A stretch of DNA of 64,000 bases, taken from assembly GCF_018889955.1 (NCBI RefSeq), contig NZ_CP076545.1:1116001-1180000 (forward strand). The letters are read 5' to 3'. Source of the stretch: Collinsella sp. zg1085. GTDB taxonomy: Bacteria; Actinomycetota; Coriobacteriia; Coriobacteriales; Coriobacteriaceae. The notes under the pieces are model-generated. The model was not told where the DNA came from. It made no database searches and saw nothing but the letters and a program-made list of their open reading frames with translations. Positions within the stretch are counted from its first letter, which is position 1; each line of letters begins with the position of its first letter. Shown here in pieces: positions 35,388 through 45,926 of this stretch. Both the position numbers and the translations under genes were made by a program.

Positions 35388-35816
35388 TTAGTCCTCAATA
35401 CTCACAAGCTCAATTTCAAAGATTAAATCTTTGCCTGCAAGTTCATGATTGGCATCGAGCGTTAAACTGTCGAGCGTTTTCTCAGTCACCGTAACCGGCA
35501 TTGGCTGTCCGCCAGGACCGGTTAAATAGAGCTTATCTCCCACCGTAATGTCAGCAAAATTCGGGACGCGCTCCGCTGGAAATTGCAGCAATAAATCATC
35601 ACGGTACTCACCATATGCCTGATTGGCAGGAATTTGAACGCGACGAGACTCGCCTAGACTCATGTTCTCTACCGCAGCATCAAAACCCTGAATCATCTGA
35701 CCAGCACCACAGACAAACTCAAGTGGCTCGCCGCGATCATATGAACTATCAAATTGTGTACCGTCAACTAAGGTTCCCCGATAATGGGTACGAACTCGCT
35801 TGCCTTGATTTGACAT
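35388..35816 (-). CDS. FKBP-type peptidyl-prolyl isomerase, SlyD-like
   Basis: 142 residues. N-terminal FKBP half YRGTLVDGTQFDSSYDRGEPLEFVCG, an inserted flap (about 65-125) and a return to the FKBP domain at the end (DLIFEIELVSIED) as in SlyD. It lacks the His-rich SlyD tail. Cytoplasmic folding helper; single gene. Confidence 0.88.
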   Translation of the reverse strand: MSNQGKRVRTHYRGTLVDGTQFDSSYDRGEPLEFVCGAGQMIQGFDAAVENMSLGESRRVQIPANQAYGEYRDDLLLQFPAERVPNFADITVGDKLYLTGPGGQPMPVTVTEKTLDSLTLDANHELAGKDLIFEIELVSIED

Positions 35817-35920
35817 AATTACTCACTTTCAACGCGATACATAGACAGGCGTCAACTATAGTTGATGGACATGACTATGCAGGCGTTACAAATCAAATGC
35901 ATGAAAGGGACAGCCGCAGT

Positions 35921-36634
35921 ATGAAAACCCCGTATGACTATAAACTCGTACTGCCTGACGGACAGTCCTGTACCATTGAGGTTCATCCGAAGCATGTAAA
36001 GAATTGCACCTTACGTCTCACCCGTGATGGTCGCTTCACCGCAAGTGTTCCTAGTCGCTTATCCTCAGCGCAAATAGCTGAGTTTTTGGAACGTCATCGC
36101 ATGTGGGTTGCTACAAAAGCAGTTCTCTTTGCAGAACAACATAACAAACGACTAGCATATGCAAACATGTTTCCCCTGTGGGGAAGGCTTTTATCTGCAG
36201 CAGAGCTTTTGAAGCACTATGAACAGCTCAGTTCAATGAGGTGTAATGGGCATGAACACCTAAAGCTTGAGAAGCTTTGCATAGATGTCTATCACCTTGA
36301 AACAGAGCGGGCACTTCTCCCACTTGTCGAGGAACTTGAAGCTACAATGCATGTTCATGCCGCACACTGGAGCGTGCGCAGCATGAAAAGCCGCTGGGGC
36401 TCGTGCACACCGGCTTCTGCACGCATACGCATCAATGCTCGCTTGGCTGCCTATCCTCCTGAGTGCCTGCGCGTTGTTGTAGCCCATGAGTTGGTGCATC
36501 TGATTGAACGGGGGCATACAAAGCGCTTTCACATGCTGCTTGATTGCTACGCCCCTAACAACCGTGAGGTTATGGCCATATTAAAACGAGACCCTATACT
36601 CCTTGCTGCAGAAAACGTATCGTCAGAAGTTTGA
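35921..36634 (+). CDS. YgjP-like (DUF45) metallopeptidase
   Basis: 237 residues from the ATG at 35921 (AAAGGGA at 10 nt; an ATG 24 bases upstream overlaps that site). The zinc motif AHELVHLIERGH (HExxH) and the preceding RSMKSRWGSC segment are characteristic of the YgjP/WLM group. Substrate unknown. Single gene. Confidence 0.85.
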   Translation: MKTPYDYKLVLPDGQSCTIEVHPKHVKNCTLRLTRDGRFTASVPSRLSSAQIAEFLERHRMWVATKAVLFAEQHNKRLAYANMFPLWGRLLSAAELLKHYEQLSSMRCNGHEHLKLEKLCIDVYHLETERALLPLVEELEATMHVHAAHWSVRSMKSRWGSCTPASARIRINARLAAYPPECLRVVVAHELVHLIERGHTKRFHMLLDCYAPNNREVMAILKRDPILLAAENVSSEV

Positions 36635-36777
36635 ACGTCAGACAGTGCTGGTGGTGAAAAGCACGTTGCAACACAACCAAGAAAGAATATGCGACCGCTG
36701 GAGACTGTCTCTCTTTTTGCACTGTTAAAAGGCGCTATGCATCAGGTATCCGAACGAGTTTTGAATGAATATCTATC

Positions 36778-36960
36778 ACTTTGGCAAAAATGACTAATTT
36801 GACGCAAAAATCTGTCATTTTTGACTAGTTTGGTATAAAAAGACAATTGTTGTTTTTCTCGCAGCCCATTTACCTGCAGCTTTATAAAACAAATATTAAC
36901 CCGCTGGGTCATACAGAGTACTTTTTCGTCATTTTTGCCAAAGCGACAGGTGTAACTTAT
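36778..36960. repeat. Inverted-end repeat element, copy B
   Basis: Ends CTTTGGCAAAAATGAC and GTCATTTTTGCCAAAG are perfect inverted copies (about 36778-36793 and 36928-36943). Inside are CAAAAATGAC/GTCATTTTTG arms and an AACCCGCTGGGT hairpin. Same orientation as the copy starting at 48. No gene is seen in 36635-37180. Confidence 0.85.
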
Positions 36961-37044
36961 TTATGCGACGGTAATAATAGACGTAGTTTAGTGTATGAGC
37001 TGCTCGATACATTACTCAAACATAGAATGGCACGCTTCCAAAAA

Positions 37045-37110
37045 GGACGGAATACGTGTTCCACAAGAACCTTCACATAGAAGAGCACTTATGAAAAACG
37101 TATTCCGCCC
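37045..37110. repeat. Hairpin H4 (GGACGGAATACGT stem)
   Basis: Arms GGACGGAATACGT (37045-37057) and ACGTATTCCGCCC (37098-37110) around 40 bp. Same size class as H1-H3 and next to a repeat element as they are, but with a different core. Confidence 0.7.
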
Positions 37111-37180
37111 ATGCAAGTACAAAAAGTAACCTGCAAAAGCAAACAGACACCAAGCTCCCCGTTTGTACAGGCATACTCAC

Positions 37181-38206
37181 TTAGAGATTGATGTGGCTTT
37201 CTTTAATTGGGAATGCCTCAGCAAAGTGACATGCACAATGATGCCCTAGTTTTACCTCGTTGAACTCAGGGGTCTTCTCAGAGCAAACCGCCTGTGCAAT
37301 GGGACAGCGCGTATGGAAGCGGCAGCCCGAAGGCGGATTGATGGGTGAAGGCGGGTCACCGGCCAAAATAATACGGCGGCGTTCACGCTGAATATCCGGG
37401 TCGGGAATAGGCACCGCACTCAACAGTGACTGAGTATAGGGGTGGTGAGGCTCAGCGTAGAGTGACTTCCAGTCGGAAACCTCAACCATCTTGCCTAGAT
37501 ACATTACGGCAACACGGTCGGAAATATGCTGAACAACCGAAAGGTCATGCGCAATAAAAAGATACGCGGTGCCAAAACGCTCTTGAAGCTCTTTTAACAG
37601 ATTGAGAACCTGTGCCTGAATAGACACGTCTAAAGCCGAAACCGGTTCGTCACAGATGATGAGCTTGGGACGCAGCGCAAAGGCACGTGCAATACCAATA
37701 CGCTGGCGTTGTCCACCCGAAAACTCATGCGGATAGCGATTGATATGCTCAGGGTTTAAGCCCACTACATCAAGCAGCTCGCGCACACGCTCCAGGCGTT
37801 CAGATTTCGTGCCAACCTTATGAATAACCATAGGCTCAGAAACAATCTCACCAATGGTCATGCGCGGGTTCAGACTTGCATAGGGGTCTTGGAAAATAAA
37901 CTGCATGTCCCGGCGCATAGCTTTAAGCTCTTTGCTGTTCATGGCAGCAACATCGCGACCCTCAAAAAAGACATGGCCAGAGGTGGGCTTGTTGAGGCGC
38001 ATAATCGTGCGACCGGTTGTTGACTTGCCGCAACCCGACTCGCCTACCAGACCAAAGGTCTCACCTGGATAAATCTCAAACGAGACGTCGTGTACTGCCG
38101 AAACAACACTCTTAGAAAAATAGCTGCTAAAGACACCAGAGCCAGCAACAAACTCTTTTGAGAGGTGCTCAACCTTCAGCAGGGGTTCTTTTGTAGTATC
38201 TGCCAT
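37181..38206 (-). CDS. oppF: Oligopeptide ABC transporter ATPase OppF
   Basis: 341 residues. Walker [10 protein letters not shown], signature [14 protein letters not shown], Walker [13 protein letters not shown], and the C-terminal oligopeptide/dipeptide Cys-containing extension ([15 protein letters not shown]). Second ATPase of the heterodimer, last gene of oppABCDF. Confidence 0.92.
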   Translation of the reverse strand: MADTTKEPLLKVEHLSKEFVAGSGVFSSYFSKSVVSAVHDVSFEIYPGETFGLVGESGCGKSTTGRTIMRLNKPTSGHVFFEGRDVAAMNSKELKAMRRDMQFIFQDPYASLNPRMTIGEIVSEPMVIHKVGTKSERLERVRELLDVVGLNPEHINRYPHEFSGGQRQRIGIARAFALRPKLIICDEPVSALDVSIQAQVLNLLKELQERFGTAYLFIAHDLSVVQHISDRVAVMYLGKMVEVSDWKSLYAEPHHPYTQSLLSAVPIPDPDIQRERRRIILAGDPPSPINPPSGCRFHTRCPIAQAVCSEKTPEFNEVKLGHHCACHFAEAFPIKESHINL

Positions 38207-38211
38207 AGGTC

Positions 38212-39342
38212 TTATGCCTCAACTTCCTGCGTATGAGACGGTGTGGACATCTGCGGTTCTCCTGTTGCAATCGTGCCGCGAGAACGTGATGTATCAGGAG
38301 CATTCCGCGCAAACTCAGCATCAGCTGCATAGTGACACGCTGCGTAGTGCCCACTCTCAAAGCTTACCTTTTGAGGACGCTCGCGGTGGCACAGCTCAGT
38401 TGCATAAGGACAGCGCGGGGCAAAGGCACAACCTGTGGGCAAATTGACAAGGGAAGGCGGATTGCCCTGAATGGGGGTTAAGGGCTTCTTTTCGTCCATT
38501 GCCTGCTCTGGAATTGAGCGAATCAAACCCCACGTATAGGGATGACGGCTCTGGTAGAAAATCTCATCTGCCGTGCCAAACTCAACCGGATGACCAGCAT
38601 ACATGACCATAATTTTGTCGGCCATATCGGCAACAACGCCCAAGTCATGCGTAATCATAACAATGGCGTTACCGTTTTTCTGCTGCATCTCCTGCATGAG
38701 CTCAATAATCTGAGCCTGAATGGTTACGTCAAGTGCCGTGGTAGGTTCGTCTGCAATCAAAATATCAGGATCGCAGGCAAGCGCCATAGCAATCATAACG
38801 CGCTGACGCATGCCGCCTGAGAACTGATGCGGATACTCGTTTGCACGCTTCTCGGGCTCAGGAATACCAACCAAATCAAGGAGTTCTACCGCGGCCTTAT
38901 GCGCCTCTTCTTTTGAGTAACCGCGATGCAGGCGCAATCCCTCGCCAACCTGCTTGCCAACCTTATAGACAGGGTTCAGCGAAGTCATGGGGTCTTGGAA
39001 AATCATTGCAATATCGTTACCACGAACGTGCTGCATCTCTTCTTCACTCATATTGAGCAAATCATGTCCACGATAACTTACACGTCCGCCCTCAACCCGT
39101 CCGGGAGGCATTGGGATAAGACCCATGATGGTCATCGCGGTAACAGACTTACCAGAGCCAGACTCACCCACAACGCCCAGTGTCTCACCACGGTCAAGCG
39201 TATAGCTCACACCATCAACCGCATGCACAACACCGTCTTGCGTGTGAAAATACATCTTGAGGTCATCAACCTCTAAGAGATGCTGTCCCTCAGGTACGGG
39301 AAGAGTTTTCAAATCAACGTAGCTTGTCTTTTTCTTTGCCAT
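38212..39342 (-). CDS. oppD: Oligopeptide ABC transporter ATPase OppD
   Basis: 376 residues. Walker [10 protein letters not shown], signature [14 protein letters not shown], Walker [13 protein letters not shown], then a [15 protein letters not shown] extension. Five bases separate its stop from the next start, so oppD and oppF are closely coupled. Confidence 0.92.
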   Translation of the reverse strand: MAKKKTSYVDLKTLPVPEGQHLLEVDDLKMYFHTQDGVVHAVDGVSYTLDRGETLGVVGESGSGKSVTAMTIMGLIPMPPGRVEGGRVSYRGHDLLNMSEEEMQHVRGNDIAMIFQDPMTSLNPVYKVGKQVGEGLRLHRGYSKEEAHKAAVELLDLVGIPEPEKRANEYPHQFSGGMRQRVMIAMALACDPDILIADEPTTALDVTIQAQIIELMQEMQQKNGNAIVMITHDLGVVADMADKIMVMYAGHPVEFGTADEIFYQSRHPYTWGLIRSIPEQAMDEKKPLTPIQGNPPSLVNLPTGCAFAPRCPYATELCHRERPQKVSFESGHYAACHYAADAEFARNAPDTSRSRGTIATGEPQMSTPSHTQEVEA

Positions 39343-39347
39343 GGCTA

Positions 39348-40292
39348 TTACGCATCCTTCATTTTGACATCAAGAGCGTCGCGCAAGCCATCGCCCAGCA
39401 GCGTAAAGGCCAGCACGGTCGAAAGAATTGCCAGACCAGGCATAATCATGAGCCAAGGGGCATCCATAATATGCTGCTGACCATCTTGAATCATTATTCC
39501 CCACGAAGGAGTTGGCGGGACAACACCCATACCAAGGAAGGACAGAGCGCTCTCAGTAAGAATTGCACCACCGATGTTCATCGTGGCATAAACCACAATA
39601 GAAGCTACTGAGTTGGGGAAGATATGGCGCGTAACAATACGAGCGTCAGAGGCACCCATAGCACGGGCTGCATCTACGTAATCATTCTCTTTAACGGTAA
39701 GAATAGCCGACCTAAACACACGCGCAATTGATGGCCAGCCCAAAATACCAATCGCGATAAATACGTTTGTGAGCGAGCGGCCAATAACAGAAATGAGCGA
39801 CACAACAAACAAAACGTAGGGAAACGCGAGGAAAATATCAGCAGAGCGCATGATAATGGTATCCCAAATGCCGCCATAAAAGCCCGCAAGCGCACCCAAA
39901 ACCAAACCAATAGCGGTTGAGATGGCCGTAGCCATAATTCCAACCTGCAGCGACACACGCGCACCATAGATGACGCGCACCAAAATATCGCGACCTAGCA
40001 AGTCGGTACCAAACGGATGCTCAAGACTTGGCGCAACAAGTGAGGTTTGTGCAATGGTTTCTGAATCTGAAGCGATTGGCGAGCCGAGCCACTGTTGTGC
40101 CCAAAAATCTGCCGTTAAAGAAACCACAACAATAAACAATATCCAAGCAATAGAAATTATGGCAAGTTTATTGCGGCGAATACGCTTAAAAGCATCTCCC
40201 CACAGCGTACGGTTAGGCTTTGCCGACACGGGAGCCCCAGCCGCTTGTTGCTCAGCTGTTTTATCAGGGCTCGTACCCTGCATGTCATTCAT
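39348..40292 (-). CDS. oppC: Oligopeptide ABC permease OppC
   Basis: 314 residues with six membrane segments and a hydrophilic start of about 35 residues. The EAA loop reads DYVDAARAMGASDARIVTRHIFPN. GGAGG precedes the ATG. Confidence 0.92.
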   Translation of the reverse strand: MNDMQGTSPDKTAEQQAAGAPVSAKPNRTLWGDAFKRIRRNKLAIISIAWILFIVVVSLTADFWAQQWLGSPIASDSETIAQTSLVAPSLEHPFGTDLLGRDILVRVIYGARVSLQVGIMATAISTAIGLVLGALAGFYGGIWDTIIMRSADIFLAFPYVLFVVSLISVIGRSLTNVFIAIGILGWPSIARVFRSAILTVKENDYVDAARAMGASDARIVTRHIFPNSVASIVVYATMNIGGAILTESALSFLGMGVVPPTPSWGIMIQDGQQHIMDAPWLMIMPGLAILSTVLAFTLLGDGLRDALDVKMKDA

Positions 40293-40308
40293 GTTCTACC
40301 TCCGAGCC

Positions 40309-41325
40309 CTAATTTGAATTATTGGAGCCGTCATAGCGAATACGCGGATCCAAGAAGGCGTAACTTACATCAACCAAGAGATTTACTACCATAACCACCA
40401 CAACAACGATGGTGACGCCGCCCATAACAACAGGCCAGTCGCGCATAGAGATAGCACGATAAATCTCATAGCCAACACCAGGCCAGTTAAAGACGGTCTC
40501 GGTGAGAATAGCACCCGATAACATAGCGCCAAAGTCAACACCAATATAGGTAACAACGGGAATCAAGGCATTTTTGAGCGCATGCTTGATAATAATGGCG
40601 CGATTAGAGAGGCCTTTTGCCTTGGCCGTGCGAATATAGTCTTGATTTAAGACATCCAGAAGTTGCGAGCGCATAATACGCGCTGCATAGGCGGTAGACA
40701 CCGAGGCCAGTGTGATACTTGGCAAGATATAGTGCATCCAGTCTTGGTATTGCGAGGCAGCGCCACCTGCGCCTGATAGTGGCAAAACTTTGAGATATAC
40801 ACCAAAGCTAAGCTGCAAAATCATACCAAGCCAAAACGCTGGCACCGCAACCAAGGTAGACGTGGAGAGGGTAACGAGAATATCCCAGAACGAGTATCGT
40901 TTAACCGCAGAGATAATACCAGCACCAATACCCATAACTGCCTCAAGCACAATTGCACAAAGCGCCAGCATAACAGTATAGGGATATTTTGAAGCAAACA
41001 ACTGAGTAACCGGAATCTTGCGCTGATACGAGTTTCCTAAATCGCCCTGAATCAGTTTCACCATGTATGAGCTGTAACGTTCCCACAATCCAGTTGGTAT
41101 GGGTTTGCCCTGCTCATCCAAAATTGGCTTACCGGCATCATCAACCTGCACTAAGTGATGTGCAACGCGCAACTGCAACTCAATCTCAGGAGGAACCGAT
41201 TTCTCTCCTGCTATGAGTTTAATTGGATCACCCGGTACGATATTTTGCAATGCAAAAAGTATGAGCGTTACGCCCAAAAATACCGGAATGAACTGGAGTA
41301 TACGCTTGAGGATATACCTTCCCAT
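40309..41325 (-). CDS. oppB: Oligopeptide ABC permease OppB
   Basis: 338 residues from the ATG at 41325 (AGGGGAG just upstream). An RYILKRILQFIPVFLGVTLI first helix, six membrane segments, and the EAA loop DYIRTAKAKGLSNRAIIIKHALKN. It pairs with OppC to form the pore. Confidence 0.92.
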   Translation of the reverse strand: MGRYILKRILQFIPVFLGVTLILFALQNIVPGDPIKLIAGEKSVPPEIELQLRVAHHLVQVDDAGKPILDEQGKPIPTGLWERYSSYMVKLIQGDLGNSYQRKIPVTQLFASKYPYTVMLALCAIVLEAVMGIGAGIISAVKRYSFWDILVTLSTSTLVAVPAFWLGMILQLSFGVYLKVLPLSGAGGAASQYQDWMHYILPSITLASVSTAYAARIMRSQLLDVLNQDYIRTAKAKGLSNRAIIIKHALKNALIPVVTYIGVDFGAMLSGAILTETVFNWPGVGYEIYRAISMRDWPVVMGGVTIVVVVVMVVNLLVDVSYAFLDPRIRYDGSNNSN

Positions 41326-41441
41326 GCCACTCCCCTGTCGTAGGAATACAACCCAAACGGGATGCCTGCTGAATGCAGACATCCCGTTTCTGCGAAAAAC
41401 AGTATAACCGACTTTTACGGTATCTGCTAAATCTGCCGAAA

Positions 41442-43118
41442 CTATGCGCTCAGCTCAATACTGCTCATGTCAATTTGCTTCTGCGGATTGCAGTACAGCT
41501 TCTTTACACGATCAGAGCCGGCATAGAGTGCACAGTAGTACATGATAGGAATAACTGGGCTATCCTCGCCAGCCATATCATCTGCTGCCTGCATCTTCTT
41601 AATACGCTCAGCAGCATCAATGGTAGTACGAGCCTCATTAACCATCTTATCAAACTCAGGGTTGCTATAACCAGAACGGTTGTCACCCTCAAGTGAGTCA
41701 GTGTGCAGCAGCGGATACAGGAAGTTATCCATAATTGGATAGTCTGCAGTCCAGCCAAGACGGCCAAACTCAAAGTTGCCCTCTTGGTACTGCGTTAGCA
41801 ATGCTGTCCAGTCTGGAGTATCAGAGGTAACAGTAACGCCTACCTTGGCAAGGTCACCAATGATTGACTCCATAATCTCTTTATGACCACCATCTTGGTT
41901 GTATGAAAGAGTCAAGTTGATGCCACGTGAGTCACCATTCATAGGAGCAACCTTATCGAGGTACTCATTTGCCTTAGCAACGTCATATTTTGCATATGGC
42001 CATGCGCCCTCACGATAACCATCAATTCCTGGAGGAATCAATCCGCCAGCAGGGGTACGTGAACCCTTAAAGATGGTATCGGTAATAGCGGCGCGGTTAA
42101 TTGCCAAAGAAACACCGCGACGCAAATCGGCATTATTAAACGGCGCCTTAGTTACATTGAGCAGGAGATAATAGGTTGCAGGCTGTGCACCCATCAGCAT
42201 ACGCTGACCATCAGACATGTTGTAACCATCTTTGGAAACACCACGGTCTTTCTTAGTGCTCTCAATCTGCGGAACAGGAACATCAACAAGATCAAGGTTT
42301 CCTGCCTGGAACTCCTTAAATGCTGTCTCAACATCCTTAAAGAGGTTAAAGTGAATGGCAGAAATCTTTGCCTTTGAGCCATAGTAATCGTCGTTGCGCA
42401 TCAGGTGGATGTACTGGCCATCCTCCCACTTGCCGTCCATCTTGAAAGGACCGTTGCCCACAGGAGCATAGTAGTAGGTTTCAACCTCAGTATCTGCAAC
42501 CTTAGGTACAGGAGACAGAGCGATATGGCTTACTACATAAGGGAAGTCGCCATAAGGCATGTTCAGCTTAACAACAAGCGTGTTGTCGTCTTTAGCTACA
42601 ACACCAGTGAACTCCTTAGATTCACCCTTCTGCAGAGCGTCATAGCCATCAACCATCGAGAGGTGATAGCCAATTTCGCTGGGGCCAAACTTAAGAGCAA
42701 TGGCAGATTTGGGGTCTACTATACGGGTCCAAGCACGCTTAAATGACTCAGCGTTAACAGGCTCACCGTTGTGGAACTTAGCACCCTCAACTAAGTGGAA
42801 CGTAAACTCAGTAGCGGTTTCGTTAACATCCCAGCTCTTAGCAGCTAATCCCACGAGCTCATTCTTATTATAATCAAACTCGGTCAGTGGATCAAAAAGC
42901 TGATAGTCAACCTGAATTCCCTGATCTTCCTGCGCATTGTACGGGTCAATGCTCTTAGGGGTGTTGAGGTTCATGGTGAACGTTGCACCCGCTGCTGCAG
43001 CAGCGCTACCAGCAGCTCCCCCATCGGACTTCTTGCCACAAGCTGCGAGTGTTGCAAGTACGCCCGTTGCGAGCGAACCACCAACAAACGCGCGGCGCGT
43101 TACCTTGGTTTCAGCCAT
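41442..43118 (-). CDS. oppA: Oligopeptide-binding lipoprotein OppA
   Basis: 558 residues from the ATG at 43118 (AGGAGG at 5 nt). The signal peptide contains a twin-arginine TRRAFVGG and a lipobox LAAC with Cys27, so it is probably a Tat-exported lipoprotein. A family-5 solute-binding domain follows. First gene of oppABCDF; captures peptides outside the membrane. The 288 bp upstream hold no gene and should carry the operon promoter. Confidence 0.9.
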   Translation of the reverse strand: MAETKVTRRAFVGGSLATGVLATLAACGKKSDGGAAGSAAAAAGATFTMNLNTPKSIDPYNAQEDQGIQVDYQLFDPLTEFDYNKNELVGLAAKSWDVNETATEFTFHLVEGAKFHNGEPVNAESFKRAWTRIVDPKSAIALKFGPSEIGYHLSMVDGYDALQKGESKEFTGVVAKDDNTLVVKLNMPYGDFPYVVSHIALSPVPKVADTEVETYYYAPVGNGPFKMDGKWEDGQYIHLMRNDDYYGSKAKISAIHFNLFKDVETAFKEFQAGNLDLVDVPVPQIESTKKDRGVSKDGYNMSDGQRMLMGAQPATYYLLLNVTKAPFNNADLRRGVSLAINRAAITDTIFKGSRTPAGGLIPPGIDGYREGAWPYAKYDVAKANEYLDKVAPMNGDSRGINLTLSYNQDGGHKEIMESIIGDLAKVGVTVTSDTPDWTALLTQYQEGNFEFGRLGWTADYPIMDNFLYPLLHTDSLEGDNRSGYSNPEFDKMVNEARTTIDAAERIKKMQAADDMAGEDSPVIPIMYYCALYAGSDRVKKLYCNPQKQIDMSSIELSA

Positions 43119-43406
43119 GCCATCCTCCTTTATGAGAAAACCGAACGAGCAAAGATGCTTAACTGAGCATCTAGGTGCCCGCAACGCACGTCAAAGACCC
43201 CGAGGCTGGATACGGTGACCCGACGTTTGCGTTCTGTCTACCATAGCCTACTTTAGGCAGGTAGAGCCCCAGTAATTTATTTGTACGCAATTTTTTCTAT
43301 AAAACTTCTCAAATATGCAGGTCAACTATGACGTGAACGTATGTTGGGCAGGGGCTACAGGGTGCTTGTAATGGTCTTGAAACATAGCTAACAAGACTCT
43401 AACAAC

Positions 43407-43433
43407 AAAAGCCGGAGTCTGACCCCGGCTTTT
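43407..43433 (-). terminator. Terminator behind secG
   Basis: AAAAGCCGG(A)GTC / GACCCCGGCTTTT stem with T-rich ends on both strands. Confidence 0.8.
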
Positions 43434-43482
43434 GGTAACCACATAGGTATGCAACGAGTGCGTATATGCAAGTTAGACGTGC

Positions 43483-43737
43483 TTAAATGCCCACAATTCC
43501 TTGCGGGAAGAAGAACATGCATAGCAACACGCATACGCCAAAGACCACCGACATGATAATAGTAATCTTGTCGAGGTTTTGCTCCATAACACCTGTTGCA
43601 GCGCTTGCGTTATACAGAGAGCTTGCAATCATATCTGAGACGCCGGTACCTTTACCGGAGTGCATGAGCACAAGCGCAATAAGCGAAAGCGTTGAAAATG
43701 CCCATACAACAAAGATGACATACTGGAAGGGACCCAC
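43483..43737 (-). CDS. secG: Preprotein translocase subunit SecG
   Basis: 84 residues with two membrane helices and the conserved loop LMHSGKGTGVSDM between them. GTG start with AGAGGAG at 5 nt. It assists SecYE in protein export and commonly follows gap-pgk-tpi in Gram-positive bacteria. Confidence 0.92.
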   Translation of the reverse strand: MGPFQYVIFVVWAFSTLSLIALVLMHSGKGTGVSDMIASSLYNASAATGVMEQNLDKITIIMSVVFGVCVLLCMFFFPQGIVGI

Positions 43738-43833
43738 AAAGACTCCTCTTAACTCATGAAACCGAACAGCATCCTAGTATAAAACAAGAGGATAGCTTCA
43801 TGCTAGTTACACATAACACAAGCATCTACAAAA

Positions 43834-43856
43834 GGGGCGAGCACGGTGCTCGCCCC
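43834..43856 (-). terminator. Terminator behind tpiA
   Basis: GGGGCGAGCAC and GTGCTCGCCCC pair fully; on the minus strand TTTTG follows. It should separate the glycolytic operon from secG. Confidence 0.85.
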
Positions 43857-43864
43857 GCTTAGTT

Positions 43865-44644
43865 TTAGGCACCAGCCTTAAGCACCATGCTTGCAAAGTC
43901 ACGAGCGTTGAGTGAAGCGCCACCTACCAGTGCACCGTCAACGTCTGGCTTAGCTACCAGCTCAGCAATGTTGCCGGGCTTTGCAGAGCCGCCATACAGC
44001 ACTCGAATGCCATCAGCCATCTCTTGTCCAAAGAGCTCAGCCAACTGAACGCGAACAGCGGCGCAAACCTCTTGAGCATCGTCTGCAGTTGCAGTTTTAC
44101 CAGTACCAATTGCCCAAATTGGCTCATAGGCAACAACTAGCTGGTTAGGTGAAGAAAGCTCAAGACCAAGAAGGCCAGCCTTAACCTGTGCACACACATA
44201 GTCGATATAGGTTCCTGCTTCGCGAACCTCCTCAGGCTCACCGCAGCAGAACACCGGAACAATGCCGCCTGCAACCAGAGCTTTAGCTTTCTTGTTTTGG
44301 TCCTCGTCAGTCTCATGGAAATATTCACGACGCTCAGAGTGTCCAATAATGCAATAGCTCACCTCAACCGATTGCAGCATAGCAACCGAGGTTTCACCGG
44401 TATATGCACCACTTGGCTCCCAGTGTACATTTTGAGCACCCAGCTTAATGGAGCTTGAAAGGATACCACCGTGGCAGCCAACAAATTTAAGCTCAACTGT
44501 GGGTGGGCACACCAATACTTCAACCCCTGATGGAATCTCAGGTAAAGCTTGTACCAGCTCAGAAGCCAGCTTGGCACCCTCAGGCAGGTCGTTGTTCATC
44601 TTCCAGTTGCCTGCAATGAGGACCGTCCGCTTACTCTGCGTCAT
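43865..44644 (-). CDS. tpiA: Triosephosphate isomerase
   Basis: 259 residues from the ATG at 44644, with GGAGG at 6 nt inside the end of pgk; the two genes overlap by 14 bp. Catalytic features: NWKMN (Lys), GHSERR (His) and AYEPIWAIGTG (Glu). Interconverts the two triose phosphates. Confidence 0.95.
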   Translation of the reverse strand: MTQSKRTVLIAGNWKMNNDLPEGAKLASELVQALPEIPSGVEVLVCPPTVELKFVGCHGGILSSSIKLGAQNVHWEPSGAYTGETSVAMLQSVEVSYCIIGHSERREYFHETDEDQNKKAKALVAGGIVPVFCCGEPEEVREAGTYIDYVCAQVKAGLLGLELSSPNQLVVAYEPIWAIGTGKTATADDAQEVCAAVRVQLAELFGQEMADGIRVLYGGSAKPGNIAELVAKPDVDGALVGGASLNARDFASMVLKAGA

Positions 44645-45827
44645 TGAGCGCCTCCACTCCTGGCAATGGCTTGCCCTCGACGAGCTGCATAGAAGCACCG
44701 CCGCCGGTTGAAATAAAGGTCATCTTATCAGCAAGACCAAACTTGTTAACAGCCGCGACTGAATCGCCGCCACCAATAACCGAGTCACAGCTCTCATTAG
44801 CGGCAATTGCCTCAGCAATTGCTTTTGTACCATGCGCAAAAGCATCCATCTCAAAGACGCCACAAGGACCATTCCAAAAGACGGTCTTAGCGTCTGCTAC
44901 TGCCTTAGCAAAAAGCTGCTCGGTCTCAGGACCAATGTCAAGACCCTCCCAGCCACTTTCAATCTCGCCGGTCTTGGCAAGCTTGGTATTGGCATCCTCA
45001 GCAAAGGCATCGGCAACTACGTTATCAATAGGCAGCAAGAACTGTACGCCATTTTTCTCAGCCTTGGCAAGCATCTCAAGTGCGCGATCACACCAGTCAT
45101 CTTCACACAGAGAGTCACCAATCTGTCCGCCCTGAGCCTTTGCAAAGGTATAGGCCATGCCGCCACCAACAATTACCGTATCGGCAGAATCGAGCAAACG
45201 GTTGATTACACCAATCTTATCGGAGACTTTCGAGCCGCCCAAAATAGCAACAAAGGGACGCTTAGGATTGGAGAAAAGTCCACTCAATGTAGAAACTTCT
45301 TTTTCGAGCAACAAACCAGCCACTGCTGGGATAAACTCGGCAGGTCCCACTACCGAGCCCTGTGCGCGGTGAGCAGTGCCAAAGGCGTCAAGCACAAACA
45401 CATCACCATATGATGCCAGTGTGCGAGCAATCTCTGGGTCGTTTTTCTTTTCACGCTTATCAAAGCGAACATTCTCAAGTACCAACACCTGACCAGGCGC
45501 AAGCTCAGCAACAGCAGCAGCAGCGCGCTCGCCATAGGTATCGTCAACAAAGTGAACATCTAAACCTGAAAGCTCAGCAAGCTTTTCTGCAACAGGTGCC
45601 AGCGAAAAAGCAGCCTCCGGACCATCGCCTTTAGGACGACCCAGATGACTCATCAAAATGACACGAGCCTTATGCTCAACCAAATATGAAATGGTTGGCA
45701 AAGCAGCCTGAATACGGGTGGTATCGCCCACCACACCATCAGCCACCGGAACGTTAAAGTCAACACGCACCAGCACGCGCTTACCATCAACGTCAATGTC
45801 GCGAATAGTCTTTTTTGTAAAAGCCAT
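44631..45827 (-). CDS. pgk: Phosphoglycerate kinase
   Basis: 398 residues from the ATG at 45827 (GGGAG upstream). Substrate motif RVDFNVP, LGRPKG and the nucleotide segment GGGDSVAA. Produces ATP from 1,3-bisphosphoglycerate. Between gapA and tpiA. Confidence 0.95.
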   Translation of the reverse strand: MAFTKKTIRDIDVDGKRVLVRVDFNVPVADGVVGDTTRIQAALPTISYLVEHKARVILMSHLGRPKGDGPEAAFSLAPVAEKLAELSGLDVHFVDDTYGERAAAAVAELAPGQVLVLENVRFDKREKKNDPEIARTLASYGDVFVLDAFGTAHRAQGSVVGPAEFIPAVAGLLLEKEVSTLSGLFSNPKRPFVAILGGSKVSDKIGVINRLLDSADTVIVGGGMAYTFAKAQGGQIGDSLCEDDWCDRALEMLAKAEKNGVQFLLPIDNVVADAFAEDANTKLAKTGEIESGWEGLDIGPETEQLFAKAVADAKTVFWNGPCGVFEMDAFAHGTKAIAEAIAANESCDSVIGGGDSVAAVNKFGLADKMTFISTGGGASMQLVEGKPLPGVEALNDAE

Positions 45828-45850
45828 TATCGCTCCCTTCATACGTAAAA

Positions 45851-45892
45851 AGAGGGCCGCGACGCGCCACACCTGGCAGGCCGCGTCCCTCT
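45851..45892 (-). promoter_or_regulatory. Hairpin between gapA and pgk
   Basis: AGAGGG(C)CGCG pairs with CGCG(T)CCCTCT around a GC-rich loop. No T tract, so mRNA processing or partial termination between gapA and pgk is possible. Confidence 0.55.
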
Positions 45893-45926
45893 AAGGCGCT
45901 TAATTGAGCAAGGGTATGCTCATCAC

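Noticed and set aside
44832-45413. Plus-strand open frame opposite pgk
   Set aside because: Shadow of the well-conserved pgk frame; no ribosome site or family pattern.
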